DNA of 64,000 nucleotides from Schistosoma mansoni (GCF_000237925.1 NC_031497.1:27010205-27074204), one strand, 5' to 3'; numbered from the stretch's first letter, positions 23,601 to 38,600 are shown. The notes: generated from the sequence alone by a model not told the origin. Numbers and translations: made by a program.

Positions 23601-26600
23601 CAGAAATCTTTAGTCGAAATCTCTATGCTTGTTACTACTCGTCAATAACGTTAGGTTTTATAGTTGATCAATATAAGAGAAGAAATATGTCCATATTGTC
23701 TTAAAGAACACTTCAATGAATACTTGCTTATTGATTGTGTACTATGCTTTCAAGTCAAAAAAGAATATACAATCGGTTGATTATGATATCAATAAAATAT
23801 GGTATGAACTACTTAAAAGTCAATAGTTCAAATCACGTCTTGACTTTTTTTAATATTGACCTTAAATTGACCTATGTACACCTAGATGGTATATTTTCTG
23901 CTTCAATATAAATTGCTTGACCAGCTCTGTTTATGTGATATACCCTTGATACTATACTCAATCTTAATATATTTCTCTCACATTTATAATTTGCTATGGT
24001 AACGTCTCTGACTGTGAAGCTGAGTGACACGTGATCGAATCCGTCAGGGAGCACCAGTTCCCTCAAGATTACAGGTATACCTTGCTGAAGAGTACCAAGT
24101 AGCACGAAACCCGGGTTCAGGGTTTCCTGTTGACCACTTCCAACCACCATCTTATAATTTGCTGTCCACATTTTTTGTGAAACGATCCGAACAGTAACAG
24201 AATTGATGTACTTAAATTCGTGATATGAAAAGCTACCGCTTCTGTTGTGTATGATTGCGTTGTTTTGATTCTTTGTCTGTTGATCAACGTTTATTAATTT
24301 TTTTAAGCAAACATATACTTGGCCCCCAAATGCCCTGGTACGGCCGAGAGTGAGGAGAGTCCGCTCAACCTCTCCAAATGCTCTCACATGGCCACGCGTA
24401 TATAGCTTCTACCAGGGAAGTCGTACTCACTGCCTTCTCGCACCACGAGTGTTGTTTACGAAATTGAGAGGACGAAAAGCCAATGTCCGGTGCTCTAACC
24501 GGGTTGGTGGACACTGTGAGTCCACCTAGGGAAGTTGGAAAACCCTGGTTCCAAACCAGTGGTGCACACGGACTCCAGTATCCTAAGGGAACCAATGGCG
24601 TATGAACTTATTGTTGGTCACCGGCTACCATGTGACTGCATCTCCTCACGATGCTCCACTGCCTTGTTGATCAGACCTTTAGGTCAAAGGCTCCGAGTGT
24701 GGCCCTCTAAGAAAACCACCTGCTTCAGTTTGGTCACCTGGGCAGTATCACAGCCCTTACACAAATCAAATAAGATTTGTGCGGCGCATATTTATCTGGT
24801 GCTTCTTTGTACCAATATTTATGTGTTTAAATAAATAAATGTTTCTGTATACACCAAACGAATTTCCTAATAGGAAACATCACAGTTGAAGTTTGCTACT
24901 GTTATATCTAAGGCTTGAGTTTTAGTTCTACCGCACACCACTTGAGCACCAGAACACTTGAACCATCCAAGTCAGAAAACGAGCGGTAAGGAATCGTATT
25001 CCAATCTGTGTCAAATATGGTACAAAACATTCGAAAGTTTATAGTTTTTAGTAAAAACGAAATTATCATTCAATCCACCTGCAGTGGTTTTCCTCATTTG
25101 TCCTATGGAGAGGCTACATGTCGAGATTCTGGAATTTTCTTCCAGACGATGATTGAATAGAATGTCTTCGGCTCTTTAAGAGCTTCTTAGAGCTTCCTTG
25201 AATTCACCGGGGACCGTCCACACAGTTACTTTCATAAATAAAATATCACCTAATACACGTTGAATAGACTTTGCGGAAAACCTTTTGGTTAATTTTTCAA
25301 GAATTACAGATTAAAAAACGTAAATAAATGAATGAAGAATAGTCCATTCAATAAATTCTCATCTAATTCAAATAACTCATAGTGTCATTGAATAAGAAAA
25401 AGAGAGAATTCAGCGAAGAAAATTTTCTTTTCGACGAAATTATTTACTTAAGCTGTACATTCGTATAATATAGTTATATGGAAAATGTATGTCTACAGGA
25501 GGCTAGCAAAGATTGCATTATAAATTGATTCTCATAATTGAAATCATGAGTCAATTGAAGCTAGACCACCAAGGAAAACCTGGAAGCATTGGACGGCTGT
25601 TTCGTCCTATTGTGGGACTCTTCATCAATGCACATTCACGATTACGTTACCAAGGACCTACCAGTCTTGCGTCAGAGCACTTAACTGATAGACCACTGAG
25701 CTAGCCGGCATCCATTGGTGTTAATGTCTAACTTCAACCAATCCTTGATGTTTGAGCAACCGTTCACCAATTGTGTTCAGTGAGTTGATATCTCTACAAC
25801 AGAAGAGTCCCAGAATAGGACGAAACAGCCGTCCAGTGCTCCCAGGTTTTCCATGGTGGTCTAGCTTCAATTGACCCATGATTTCAACTATGAAAATACT
25901 GAAATCTCCACAAAACCCCTTCTGATAAATTGATTCGACAATATATAACAAATGAGGTTATGTACTAATCAAGGGGTAAGGAAGACAATAATTTATGGGT
26001 CAGATAATAGTCCAATTGACAGATATGAAGAAAAGCGACAAACTGATTAGAGTTAAGAATACAAAACAAAAAGTCGATAATAATCAAATAAAAGTGCAGA
26101 AAAAAAAACATCAACAAGCAGAAACATACCCAGTCAAGGGAATTAGGGCCAAGGCTTGAGTTCGTGGATTACCAATGCCTTAGCGGTGCATAAAATACTG
26201 ATTCGACCCCCCTTCGATCCGGTTCTTTTGACTCTGTAGATTACTTTAAAAGAAGAGTCTTTTGGAGCGATGTGTCCACAGTTTAATAAATTCTCCTGTA
26301 TGGAACTAGTAATTATTTTTACATTCTCCTTTTGAGAGCCAAACCGGATTCTCATATGGTTCTATACAGTTTTATATTTAAACTAATGATTCAAGAGACT
26401 GGCAAAGTTTAAGGCAAATACATTGTTTAAACTTATAGTAGCGTACGGGGATTGAGTTTGTTAATGTTTTAATGACTATTATGCGGTTTTAGTAACTTGA
26501 ATCTCGTTTATACGTTAAGTGAAATTGTGTAGTTAACCCCGGCTGCGGTTAGGGTAGTGGATGCACACTACTGAGGAGTCCCACACTAGGAAGAAACAGC

Positions 26601-29600
26601 CGTCCAGTGCTTCCAGGTTTTTCATGGTGGTCTAGTTTTAATAGACTCATAAATTCTATTATTAAATAATATAATTATCAATAAAGGTTTAAGATACTTT
26701 AGTCAAGGAAGTTTTGAAACGTATGAGTGTATAACAGCTGCTAATTAATGAAGACAATCGAAGATGGTCGCTCAATGTTGTGGATTAGTTGAGTCTAAAC
26801 ATTGACGCCGTTGGATACCAACTCAGTGGCTTAGAGGTCGCGTGTTTGCACGCGACATCGAAATTACTTTGTTCGAGTCCCATATGCGGGATCATTGATG
26901 AGTGAGCAACACTGAAGAATTCCACACTAGGACAAAACGACCGTCCAGTGCTTCCAGGCTTTCGATGATAGTCTAACTTAGATCTGTTCATGATTGCGAT
27001 GTAATTAATGAAAGCTTTAAAGCTTTTTTTACTTCGCCTTTACTTGGTTTTGTTATCATTGGACGTATTCGACAGACTTTGGGAGGTCCAAAATATTCCT
27101 CGGAAACGCATCCATAAGGGTCCAGAAAAAGCTGAAAAAACATCATATCCATTCAGCGCTGAACTGAAGCTTTTCAAAAACATCCGATCAGATATTTAGC
27201 CATGCTTCAACTATATTTAGCATGATTCCAGTAGCCCAAGGCCCTCGTTTCATACGCAATTCACGCTTTTTCTTTTGTGTTCAAGTTACCATGTAGATTT
27301 AAACTTGGGTTACTAGAAGCGGGCATGGAAATAAAATCGAGCGATCAGCTATAAGACTTATCATACACTTTGGTTTTAATGCATTGGTTTTATTTTATCA
27401 TAAAATGTTCTAATATTAATTTATCTATACAACTTTTATCAGAAGGGGTTTTTTGTGGAGATTTAGTATTTTTCATAATTGAAAGCGTGAGTCAATTGAA
27501 GCTAGACCACCAAAGAAAACCTGGAAGCACTGGACGGCCGTTTCGTCCCAGTATAGGACTCCTCAGCAATGCGCCTCGCGAGATTCGAACCCAGGGCCTA
27601 GCAGTCTCGCGCCAGAGCACTTAACCCATAGACCACTGGGCCGGCATCCGATGGTGTTTATGTCTAGCTCCAACCAATCTAGGAAGTTAAGCAACCGTTC
27701 ACCAATTTCCGCTTCTTGGTTTCTTAACTTTACTTATTTCTTTCCCTTTATTAAATCAAGATTAATAATTGAACAAGTGGCTAGATTGCATAGTTTACCA
27801 ACTCGTGAAACTATGCTACGTTTATTCCCTAGTGAAGTCAACGATTCATCAAAACTTTATACAAAACCTGTACTATTTCCAACAATACGAAAATGGATTG
27901 AAAAATTACCAACTGGTTATAATAACGACAAACTAAAATTTGAAAGGTATGACATTTTTATCATTTCAAATGTCTTTCTGTTGTTATTATTATTATTATG
28001 GATTAAGTTTTATATGAATTTTACAGGGGGGATTGCGGAGATTGTAGAACACCAATGAAAATCTGAAAGCACTAGACAGCTTTTATGTCCTGGTATGGGA
28101 TTCCTTAGCAGTGTTTGTTCTCGATCCACATCTAGGAATCGGACCGAGCACCTTCGATCCTGGGAGCGAACTCTTAACCTCTAGACCTCTGAGTCGTCTT
28201 CCGTCAGTGTTAGTGTCTAGCTTCAATCAATCAGTTTAATTTTGCAATCTTTATCGATTGCCTGTGGTGGACAACTTCATTGGTCATGGATTTTCACTAG
28301 AACCCCAGGAGTTACACCTTGAAGCTATTCACTAGCGAGCATATGAATTGATCGAAGTTAGTTATTAACATCATTGGATGACCGGCCGGTAGATATTATA
28401 AACGATATACTTTATTGTAGTGAGTCAATCAGGGACATTCTCAAAGTCTAAAACTACATGCTCTTGTCTGAATCAGAAGGAAAATCGTATACACTGTTAT
28501 ATCTACAATTTCTGTACATTTTGATTTGACTTGGGAATTAAGCATTCCTATTTATGTCATTCCTTTCACTTCCATAGTGAGTTCAGTGTATCATGGAAAC
28601 TGTACATGAGAAATGAATAAAATCGTAATACATAACAATTACGTAAACAGATGAATGAATATGATGCAACAAAGAACGAAGGAATAGAGATCTGGATTGT
28701 ATTAGATCCCATGTGGTTTGGCCGTTATTATGGCAGCAGTTGTATTATCTGGTTCAACTATTGATTAGTCTGTTTATATTGATAGTAGGATCAGTGACGT
28801 TTTATGTAACAACTGACACATCGATCAATTAACAACAGCCAGAACCTTAAGGCTTATTGGTCTTCAAGCTCCTTCTAACCTATTGTCATTCTAGAAGTTG
28901 GAGATAGAAGGTGCATTAATTTTCATGATTCAATAATATACTGAAAATATCTGACCAAACAACAACACAATTCATAAATTGTAATGAGTACATCGCTTAG
29001 TCATTTGTGGTGCTAACTAGAGTAATGATGGAATAACTAATTCATAATAGATCTGGAACAATAAGACATACGACAATGATTTATGGGTTGAACGGCAGCT
29101 TAGAAATAGAAAAATATAAAAACCAACCGTCTATTAACCCAGAGAGGCTCCAGGCGGAGTTATTAATGATAAAATTAAAATCTAAATAATAATCATTCAT
29201 ATGATAGTCTCGAACGTCATACTTCCAGACTATTCCTTCCATTATATATCAGAATGTAACTTATTTACCAAGAACCAGACTAATCTACTCTGGGTTGAAC
29301 CACACATTGTTTGTATGTTGATAATTAGTACTAACCCGGCTATCCAACGAGAAGGTCGAGCATGTTTGGGACCTACAGTATACGGAATGCTTTCATCATT
29401 AAGATGTCGTCAGCATAGAAACCATATGATTGAACCTTAATACAGATTGTTTTCTTGTTTTAGACTTAAAAATGAATTCCCTTCAAAAGCAGTCCTCTTG
29501 AATGAAGTGGCATATTTAGAGAAATTACTTAAAAATCCAATTTCCCCAGTTGTCCTATGTCATAATGACTTATTAGCTGGAAATATTGTTATGCCTCAGG

Positions 29601-32600
29601 ATGAAAGTAAGTTTAAAGTACTCCTTTTTTTCTGCATGTTAGTAGTATTAATAGTAAAACCCGTTATGTAACAGGACGTGTTGTTGTATTATGATTATCG
29701 AACTTTACCGAATAACTACAGATCTCGCGAGTGCGGGATCGTGGATACGCACTGGTGAGGAGTCCCATAATAGGACGAAACGGACGTCCAGTGCTTCCAG
29801 GTTCTCCATGGTGGTCTAGCTTCAATTGGCTCGTGATTTCAACTATGAAAATACTAAATCCTCCACAAAACCCCTTCTGAACTACAGATTTGTTCAAAAT
29901 GAAACATTTTTTTCATTATAAAAAGTAAAATATTGAATGGATTAGTTTTTGTTAGTATGTGATACGTTCGTAACAGATACCTTACTTGCTTATGCCTGTT
30001 ACCCCTTGTGAAGCATAGGCCACCAACAAGGATGTCAACTCTGTCACGGGCTCTCCTTTACAATTCTTGATAAGTACTGTTCATTTCTTCGATGTCTGCC
30101 TTCAATTCCCGACACAATGTGTTCTTTGGTCTGTTTTTCTTACTCCATTATTGATGATTCAAAGTTAGGGCTTGCTTCGTGATGCAGTTTGGTGATTTCC
30201 ACAATGGATGTTCTGCTCACTTCCAGAATCTTTTCACAATTTCCTCTTCAATAGCTGGAAGGTGGTTTGTTCTCTGTCACAGTAGATTGTTTCTGATGAT
30301 ATCCGGTCAACGGATCTGGAGTATGTTGCTTAGACAACTGTTTATAAATACCTGTACTTCTCTGATGCTGTCTGTAGTTCTCCATGTTTTAGCTCTGTAA
30401 AATAAAGAAATACAGGACTGATGTCTCAACCTATTTAAAACTAATCAGCTCAATGTATACCTGAATCTTTATTTATTTATTTATTTAAACACATAAATAT
30501 TGGTACAAAGGGCCACCAGATACATATGCGCTACACAAATCTCATTTGATTTGTGTAAGGGCTGTGATACTGCCCGGATGCCCAAACCGAAACAGGTGGT
30601 TTTCTTAGGGAGCCACACCCAACCTAAAGGTTTGATCCACAAGGCAGTGGAGCATCGTGAGGAAATGCTGTCCCATGGTAGCCGGTGATCAACGATTGAT
30701 TTATACGCCATTTGTTCCCTCAGGATCCTGGAGTTAGCCCATGTACACCATTGGTTTGGAATCAGGGTTTTCCAACTGCCCTAGGTGTATTTTCCGTGTC
30801 CACCAGCCCGGTTAAAGGACAGGACATTCGCTTTTTTCCTCTCGATTTCGTAAACAACAATAATGCCACGGGAACGTATTGATTAAGACTTCCCAGGCAA
30901 ACGCTATATACGCGTGGCCATGTGAGAGCATTTGGAGAGGGAGAGCTGACTCTCCCCACTCTCGTGAAGAAATTGTTTAGTTTTGAATCTTAGATTTTTT
31001 TCGCGTGCTTACAATACTTGGGTAATTAGAAACGGTTGATCTACACTAATGCGACCACTTCTATTGCGTAACCCTATAACGGCAACTAGCGTAAAACACT
31101 TGACTATTAACACATAGAGATGAATTATAAGAAAAATTAATATTCGAAGTAGAATGAGCATTGGTAACAAAATCTGAGCAATCTTATGATTGCCTTAGTA
31201 GAAATAAAAAGGGAAGTAAAGTACAGTCAATAATGGGATGAATAATTTGATAACAAGATGGCTACAAAATCCACGTCATTTACAATTGATTAGTCGCTGA
31301 GTCGTGACCGATGTCATTTGTGTCAAGTCCCTTCTTAGCACAGATCGAATTCCATCGACCAAGTTGCAATGTGGTTATTAGTTTAGGTAACTCGACATCA
31401 TGGTCACTATATTGAGATGTAAGGTGCTGGTTAGAGATAGTCGAGAGGAAGCCCTGGACCTAGGTTTCGCGCTATTTGGTACTCGTTAGCAAGGTGTGCT
31501 TATAATCTTGACAGAACTGGTGCCCCCAGACGCATTCGATTCCGTGTCACCCAGCCTCAGAGTCAGAAACGTTACTACTGAGCCATCTGGGCTGCAACCG
31601 ACTTCTTGTAGGACTGCGATGTATTTGCAATTGACTAATTGATGGGTTGGGTGGAGATTACTGGTAGGCGGCCTATGCTCCTCCACGAAGGGTAACAGGC
31701 GTAAGTAAGTAATTGCTGGGTACACGCCACAGGTACTCCTTGATGACGAGTGCCAAATAGAATGAAACCTCGGTCCAGAGTTTCCTATTGACTGCTTCCA
31801 ACCACCACCCAACATTCACGTCAGTTTTAAGGAGAATTTTTCAGAAAATTAAGACACAATCGTTACTGATTTCTATTCTTTGCCATATATGATAACATCT
31901 TAAGTCATCTCCTGGAGCCCTATCGGTGAGTTGTGGTAAAGTGATAGATGTCAGTCCTAGATAGTTCTCTTTCATACCATTGATCTATATGGTAAACTGG
32001 CCTAGGGAAATAGTGCCTGATGATAAAGCTGCTTGGATAGGATTCGTAACACTTAGGTCACTGAAACTGGTGTTTCAATATTGTGGCATTGGTTAGATTA
32101 TTGTTGCTGCACCCGAAAACACCATTGAAGTTCAACAAAACTTACATGGTATTACCACGGAATGTAATGAATTGTTCGGATACAACCAAACAATGCATTC
32201 TCAGGTAATATAGCGGTAGATTATTGACAAACAGTGTTACGTAAAGATCATTCGAAACCAATGAATCTAAAAACTGTTCATGTTTTAGTTAAAAAAACCA
32301 CCAGGATATTCTGTAAATTTGTTGAATCCAAGTTCGGAAATCTCATTTGTCATCTTTCATTTCTCTGACCTCTTCTACCTCGACATAAAGCGCTAGCTGA
32401 TATATGATTAGGTTGGTAACAAGCTAGGGCCGGGATGGTATAGACATTTTATCACACTATAAACTTATTGATTGGTTATCTGAAACATGTCGGTATTTTC
32501 AGACTTTCACACTATGGCCTGCACAATAACATGTATCAATGTGTTGAAACTTTTAGCAACAGTGGCGTAGTTGCATACATTCTCTCTATCTTCTTTCAAT

Positions 32601-35600
32601 CTTAATCTGATGACTAATTTCCATTTATTCTTAAGTAACTGTAAGGATGGCTCATTGGCAAACTCAAGAAGCCCCGTAAGAGCCGAAAACATTCCATCCA
32701 ATCACCACTAGGGGAACATTCTAGAATGTCGACGTGTAGCTTCCCTTTTGGATGAATAAGAAGGACCCCCCTATGTACCTATTCGCTGTCCGAAATGATG
32801 ATTTACTTTCAGCCAAAAAACTATAATTACCTAACAGTTTTATACCATAATTGACACTGCTTTGGGAATAAAATTCCTACTTACTAGTTTTCTGTCTTCT
32901 TTCTTGCGACGTTGCGGGTTTGATCGTTCAAGTAGTCTAGTAGTATGCGGCATAGCAAGAATTCAAGACTCTAGATATAACAATAACCATGCAGCGTAGT
33001 GTTCAGATATGAGTGTGGAATGAGTAAATATTATGTAGCCATGTAGTAGCATACTTCACAAAAGCATATAAGCAGGCAAATACATATTTCAATAAAATTT
33101 CATCTATTCTTGCTTTTTCATAGCGACAATGTTTTTTTCTTACGTTAAGATGTTATAAATAGAAGGTTGTTTAACATTTCTATTTTTATCTCCCTCCCTC
33201 TCTCTGTTTACCTTTTTTTTGTATTTTTCACCATAAAGAAACAGTCCATTTTATTGATTTTGAATATTGTGGATTTAATCATGCAGCATTTGATATTGGA
33301 AATCATTTTTGTGAATTTGCTGGTAAGTTGATAATCGATAATCTATGTGACTAACAACTTAAATTATACATTATCGTGATCACAATGTTGATGAGATGTA
33401 AGATGGTTAGAGGTATTTATTAGGAAACACTAAACCTTCATTTCATGTTAGTTGGTACTTGTCAACAATGAGTGTCTACGATCTCATGGGAACTGGTTTT
33501 CTCTGATAGTTTCGAACTCGCGTCATTCATTTTTACAGGTTGGGATATTACCATTGAGCTTTTTGGGAGGTGATTGACCTGTTTTGTAGAATTGAGATAT
33601 TTATGTTGATTAGTCACTGCTATGTCGAATCTACCAGTGAACATTAGTCCCTTCAAGGTTTCAGGTACTCCTTTTTGATGATTATCAGCTCCCAAGAAGC
33701 CAGGTTTAAGCAGCGTTTTCTTTTGATTACCTCCAACCACCTAACATATCTGCGCATATATGTACGTTTCTTATTTAATGGAGACGTAAATATTGATATT
33801 GTCTATTGGTAAATCATCTTAGCATCATTTATTACTGAGAGTATACAAACACTTCAGTACTTCTATCGAAGATTATATAAATCATAGAGAGGAATGTTGA
33901 GGAGTCCTATAATTGGACAAAACCACTGTTCATTACTCTCTAGCTTTCACTAATACTCCAACTGAGATCAGTCAGTAACGAATAGAACCTACCAATTAAA
34001 TTAGTTTCCACAAAACCCTTTAAACTAAGTGGATTGAAAGTTGGGCAATACATAATTGGTGGTGGTGTTAACAAAGTATGGTAAAAATTGATCAGAGTAA
34101 CTGTGTAATGTTCTTATTATTGGATTTTAACTAGTTAATCGCCTTTATACACCTTAGCGATGACCAGAAACATCATGAACTCAGTGGAAACAGCAATTGT
34201 AGTAGCATTAATATGTCGGCAATCATCCAATGCATTGATGAATTGACTAGGCATGAATTTGGAGTGAAATATAAACAGACATCAATATTGGGGTTGTGGA
34301 AATTGTTGAATTTTGTTAAGGCTACAAATAGATCTAAGTTAGACGACCATTGAAACCTGAAATCACTGGAAAGCCATTTCGTCCTAGTGTCTAACTTCTC
34401 AGGCGCGCGTATGCATGACCGTTAAACTAGGGATTGAATCCAGGACCGGATTCGCAAGGGAACGTCTAACTTCTAGACTGTTGGGGTGATCCAGAAGACT
34501 TCTCGCAAAAGACGAGAAAGGCTTAGGAAACACTAAGAAGCAATTTATCCAATCAGTGTTCACTAGGAGTTTTGCCAGAAACATCACGAAAGTGAAAATT
34601 CACATGTAGGGTTTCTGATTGGCTGATTACTACACTGCTACTATGTTTAGTAGCATTCCAGAATTTTCGGAAATCCCAAGGACTTCTTAAATACTATAGA
34701 AACCCTATATTTTCTGTACAAAAATGAACCTTTAGAGTAAAGTGCTTCTCGTATATTTCGCGCATTTTCTCTCATGTTCAAGTTGCTGTGTAGATTTAGC
34801 TTGGAGGCTACGAGAATAGCTTAGGAACCGAGTATAGCGTTCAAATAGCAAGACTTATCATAGACCACTTGTACATCAATGGATTTCGGCTTGTTGGTTC
34901 AGAGGTCAGGCTTTAGCCATGAGACCAGAGGTCATAGGTTCGATCCTTTATGGGGTCATGGATGTGAGCTTCTGAGGAATCTCATACTAGGATGGAACAG
35001 CTATCCAGTGCTTCCTGGTTTTCAATGGATATCTAACTTAAGTAGATTCGTGATGTCAATAACATTCAATAGTCTCCACAAACCTTCAATGCTACTAAGT
35101 TCCGTATTATTTCATACATTCTATCTCCTGTTTCTATTTGTTTCTCCATTGTTGTACTTATTTACAATATTACTTCAAGTAGCATGAAATCTCTGTCAAG
35201 TATGGATTCTTACTAGTTGTTGTCTTAAAGTCATCTTACATAATATATTGTATACATATTCTACCTCAGTCAAAGCATTTTGAAGGCGTGTAAACATAGT
35301 CTACGGGTGAAGTTTAAATTCACTTAGTATTGTTTGTTTGAATCTTTCCATTGATGTTTAGGACTGCAACTGGTTAGTCTCCAATTGGCATTTATGCATA
35401 CTGTGCGTATTGCCTCAATATAGCCTAAATTCATGAGTCCCAAATAGGACGAAACGCGCGTCCTGGGTTCCACTGCTAGCCACTATCCATAGTCTACGGG
35501 TTTTTTCTTTCCTCTAAAATTTAAGATTCATCCGATATTCACTCTATCAGTTATATCTCTAGTTAAGTATATATAATGATTAGAAGTCGTTGAATTATTA

Positions 35601-38600
35601 TATGAACTAGGAATTCCAGTAATAACGCAATTTAGACTAAGAAGAACTGACTAAGCATGAACGACTGTATTGTATATGGAATTCGAAATCCAGACAGTCG
35701 TCAAGTACAAAGGAAATCATTGGTTCACCACAGTATACCACATTCTAGATTATGTAATCATCATTATATTCATACTTAATATGTAAATAATTAAGTTACG
35801 AAATTAAATAGACAACATACAACTGATAATTTTAATTATTGGTTTAAATAATAAACAATTTACATTATCATTAAGGGAACTTATCAGACTATTTTGATGG
35901 ATGGTTATTATTCATAGTTCTATTGCATAAAATTATTTAATCATTTGGATTAATTTCTATCATACGTTTTACTATTCCTTAGTTTTCAATAGTTGACTTC
36001 ATAAGTCAATCTAAGCTAGACCACCACTGAAAACTTGGAAGCACTGGACGATCGTTTCATCCTAGTATAGGACTCCTCAACAGTGCTCAGCCACGATCCT
36101 GCATGTGAGACTCGAACCCAGGACCATCAGTGTTGCGGACGAAAGTTAAGCCTCTAGACAACTGAGCTGGCATCCAACGGTGTTAATGTCTAACTTCGAT
36201 TGATTCATGATCCTGGTTGGTACAAAGAGGCACCGAATACACATGCGCCACACAAGTCACTTGATTTGTGTATGGGCTGTGATACTCCCCGGATGCCCAG
36301 ACCGATGCAGGTGGTTTTCTTAGGGGACCACACCTGGAGCCTTTGACCTAAAGGTCTAATCCATAAGGCAGTGGAGCAACGTTAGAAGACGCTGTCCCAT
36401 GGTAGCTGGTGACCAATCATTGGTTCATACTCCATTTGTTTCATCAGGATCCTGGAGCCCATGTGCACCAATGGTTTGGAATTAGAGTTATCCAACTCCC
36501 CTTAATGAATTCTCCATATCCACCAACAGGGTTAAAGCGCCGGACATTCGCTTTTCTTCCTCTCAATTTCGTAAACAACTCCCGTGGTGCGAGAAGGCGA
36601 TGAGTAGGTGTTATAACTTGTGGCCGAGTGGATGCCCTGTTAACGTATGATGTGATAAAACCGCCAATCAGAGAGCAGTGAATTATTGATTGGAACAGTG
36701 ACACACGAAAACGGTACGAGCAGTCTAGAGTACGTGTCGGTCCCGCTTCTGCCTAGCCCAACCAGTTAAGTCCAGAACATCCTCTGCGATATGAATCATT
36801 ATATTTCAAACATGCTGAGTTTATACATCAAACAGGCTGACCACATCGTACCAATAAAATAGGAAATAACACTTGTACAAGATTTAGCCAAATGTGGCTG
36901 GAAATGTGGGAGGCAGTATAATAACAGTCTATAGGTCAAAATAAAGCTTATAAGAAGGGGGACATGAATATGAATAGTTTAGTTATTTAGCGATTATACG
37001 ATAAAAAATATATGCATAATATTGGTCCATAAATGGATCCCAAAGTTACCATTCACTATTGTTATCGGGACATAACAGTAGGACTTCCTTATCAGGGACT
37101 GTATTCGTGTGGTCATGTGAGAGCATTTGTAGAGGGAAAGCTGACTATCCCCACCCTCGACCGTACCAGAGCATTTGAGGTCGGTAAGGCTTTAAATACA
37201 GGTACATCTAAAGCTACCCTCATGAAGATAGTGTGTGACTGGCCTCAAGAAGTTGTCACTTGAACATTGTGGTCACGTACCCATGTCATCAAGATCACTC
37301 TTTAACCCAGTTTCCTACCCATATCCTCCAAGAAGTAAAGTATTCTCTCAGAGTTTGAGCAACCTGGAAGTGACAACTGATTTCATTATCCATCATAACA
37401 TTCGATATCACCCTCAAATTAATTACAATCTTTATCACTTACTAGCAGTATTAGCCATATGAAAACAAGTTCTATCAAGATCAAATTGATATTGAATGGT
37501 ATATGGGATATTAATCATTTGTATAATTCTGTTCATAACTAAACTAATTTCTTTTTATAGTTAAAATCATGAGTCAATTGAAAGTAGACCGCCATGAAAA
37601 ACCTGGAAGCACTGGACGGCCGTTTCGTCCTATTGTGGGACTCCTAAGCAGTGCGCATCCACGATCCAACCTCACGAGATATCGAACCCAGGACCTTCAG
37701 TATCGCAGGCGAAAGTTTAGCCCTCTAGAAAACTAAGCTGGCATCCAACGGTGTTAATGTCTCACTTCAACCAATCCACGAAGTTGAGTAACCGCCCACC
37801 AGGACGAAATGTCCTTCCAGTACTTCCAGGTTTTCCATGGTGGTCTAACTTCAATTGACTCTACAAAACCCCCCCTCCTGATAATCTCCTTTTCTTTGAT
37901 CATTAGGTATAAATGTTGTCAATTTTGATAACTATCCAACAAAAGAATATCAACTTATGTGGATAAGTAAATATTTAAAAGCAAAAAATTATTATGAAAA
38001 AAAATTTAATCAACAAACAGAAATGATTCAGAATGGATATTCCACGACTCCAGTAACAACGATCACTCCACATTCCAACTGTATTCATCAAGATTGTAAT
38101 GATAATAATAATAATAATTGGGAAAATGAAAGTTTACTTGAGAAATGGTTGATTGAAGTGAATCATTTTGCTTTGGTAAGTATTGATAATTATAATCTAG
38201 TAATCGTTGTTTATGTTGATGGAGTTTTGTTCTCTGAGCTGAATGGTTTAGTCGTGGAGCTTTCATCGTCCTTCTGAACGACTTCGAATAGAAGTGAAGT
38301 GTTTGAATTTCTCCACATGTGATTTATAACTTGTCCTGTGCACGTCGATGTTGATTGGTTCTTATTGACCTTAAATCTGTCATTGTTTACATCTAGGTGT
38401 ACAGGACAAGCTGTGAACCATATGTGGAGAAATTCAAACACTTCACTTCTACTCGAAATTTGTGCTGATAATGTCGTTCAGAAAGACGATGAAAGCTCCA
38501 CGACCAAATCATCCAGCTGAGAGAACAAAACTCCATCAAAATTACCCAACTGAGCGAAAAATCTTCTCCACCATCTCAGTCGTTTATCCTGCTAACGAAA

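Noticed and set aside
36409-36704. Opposed short frames over SINE-C and the LTR start
   Set aside because: Created by repeat sequence on both strands; no conserved protein.
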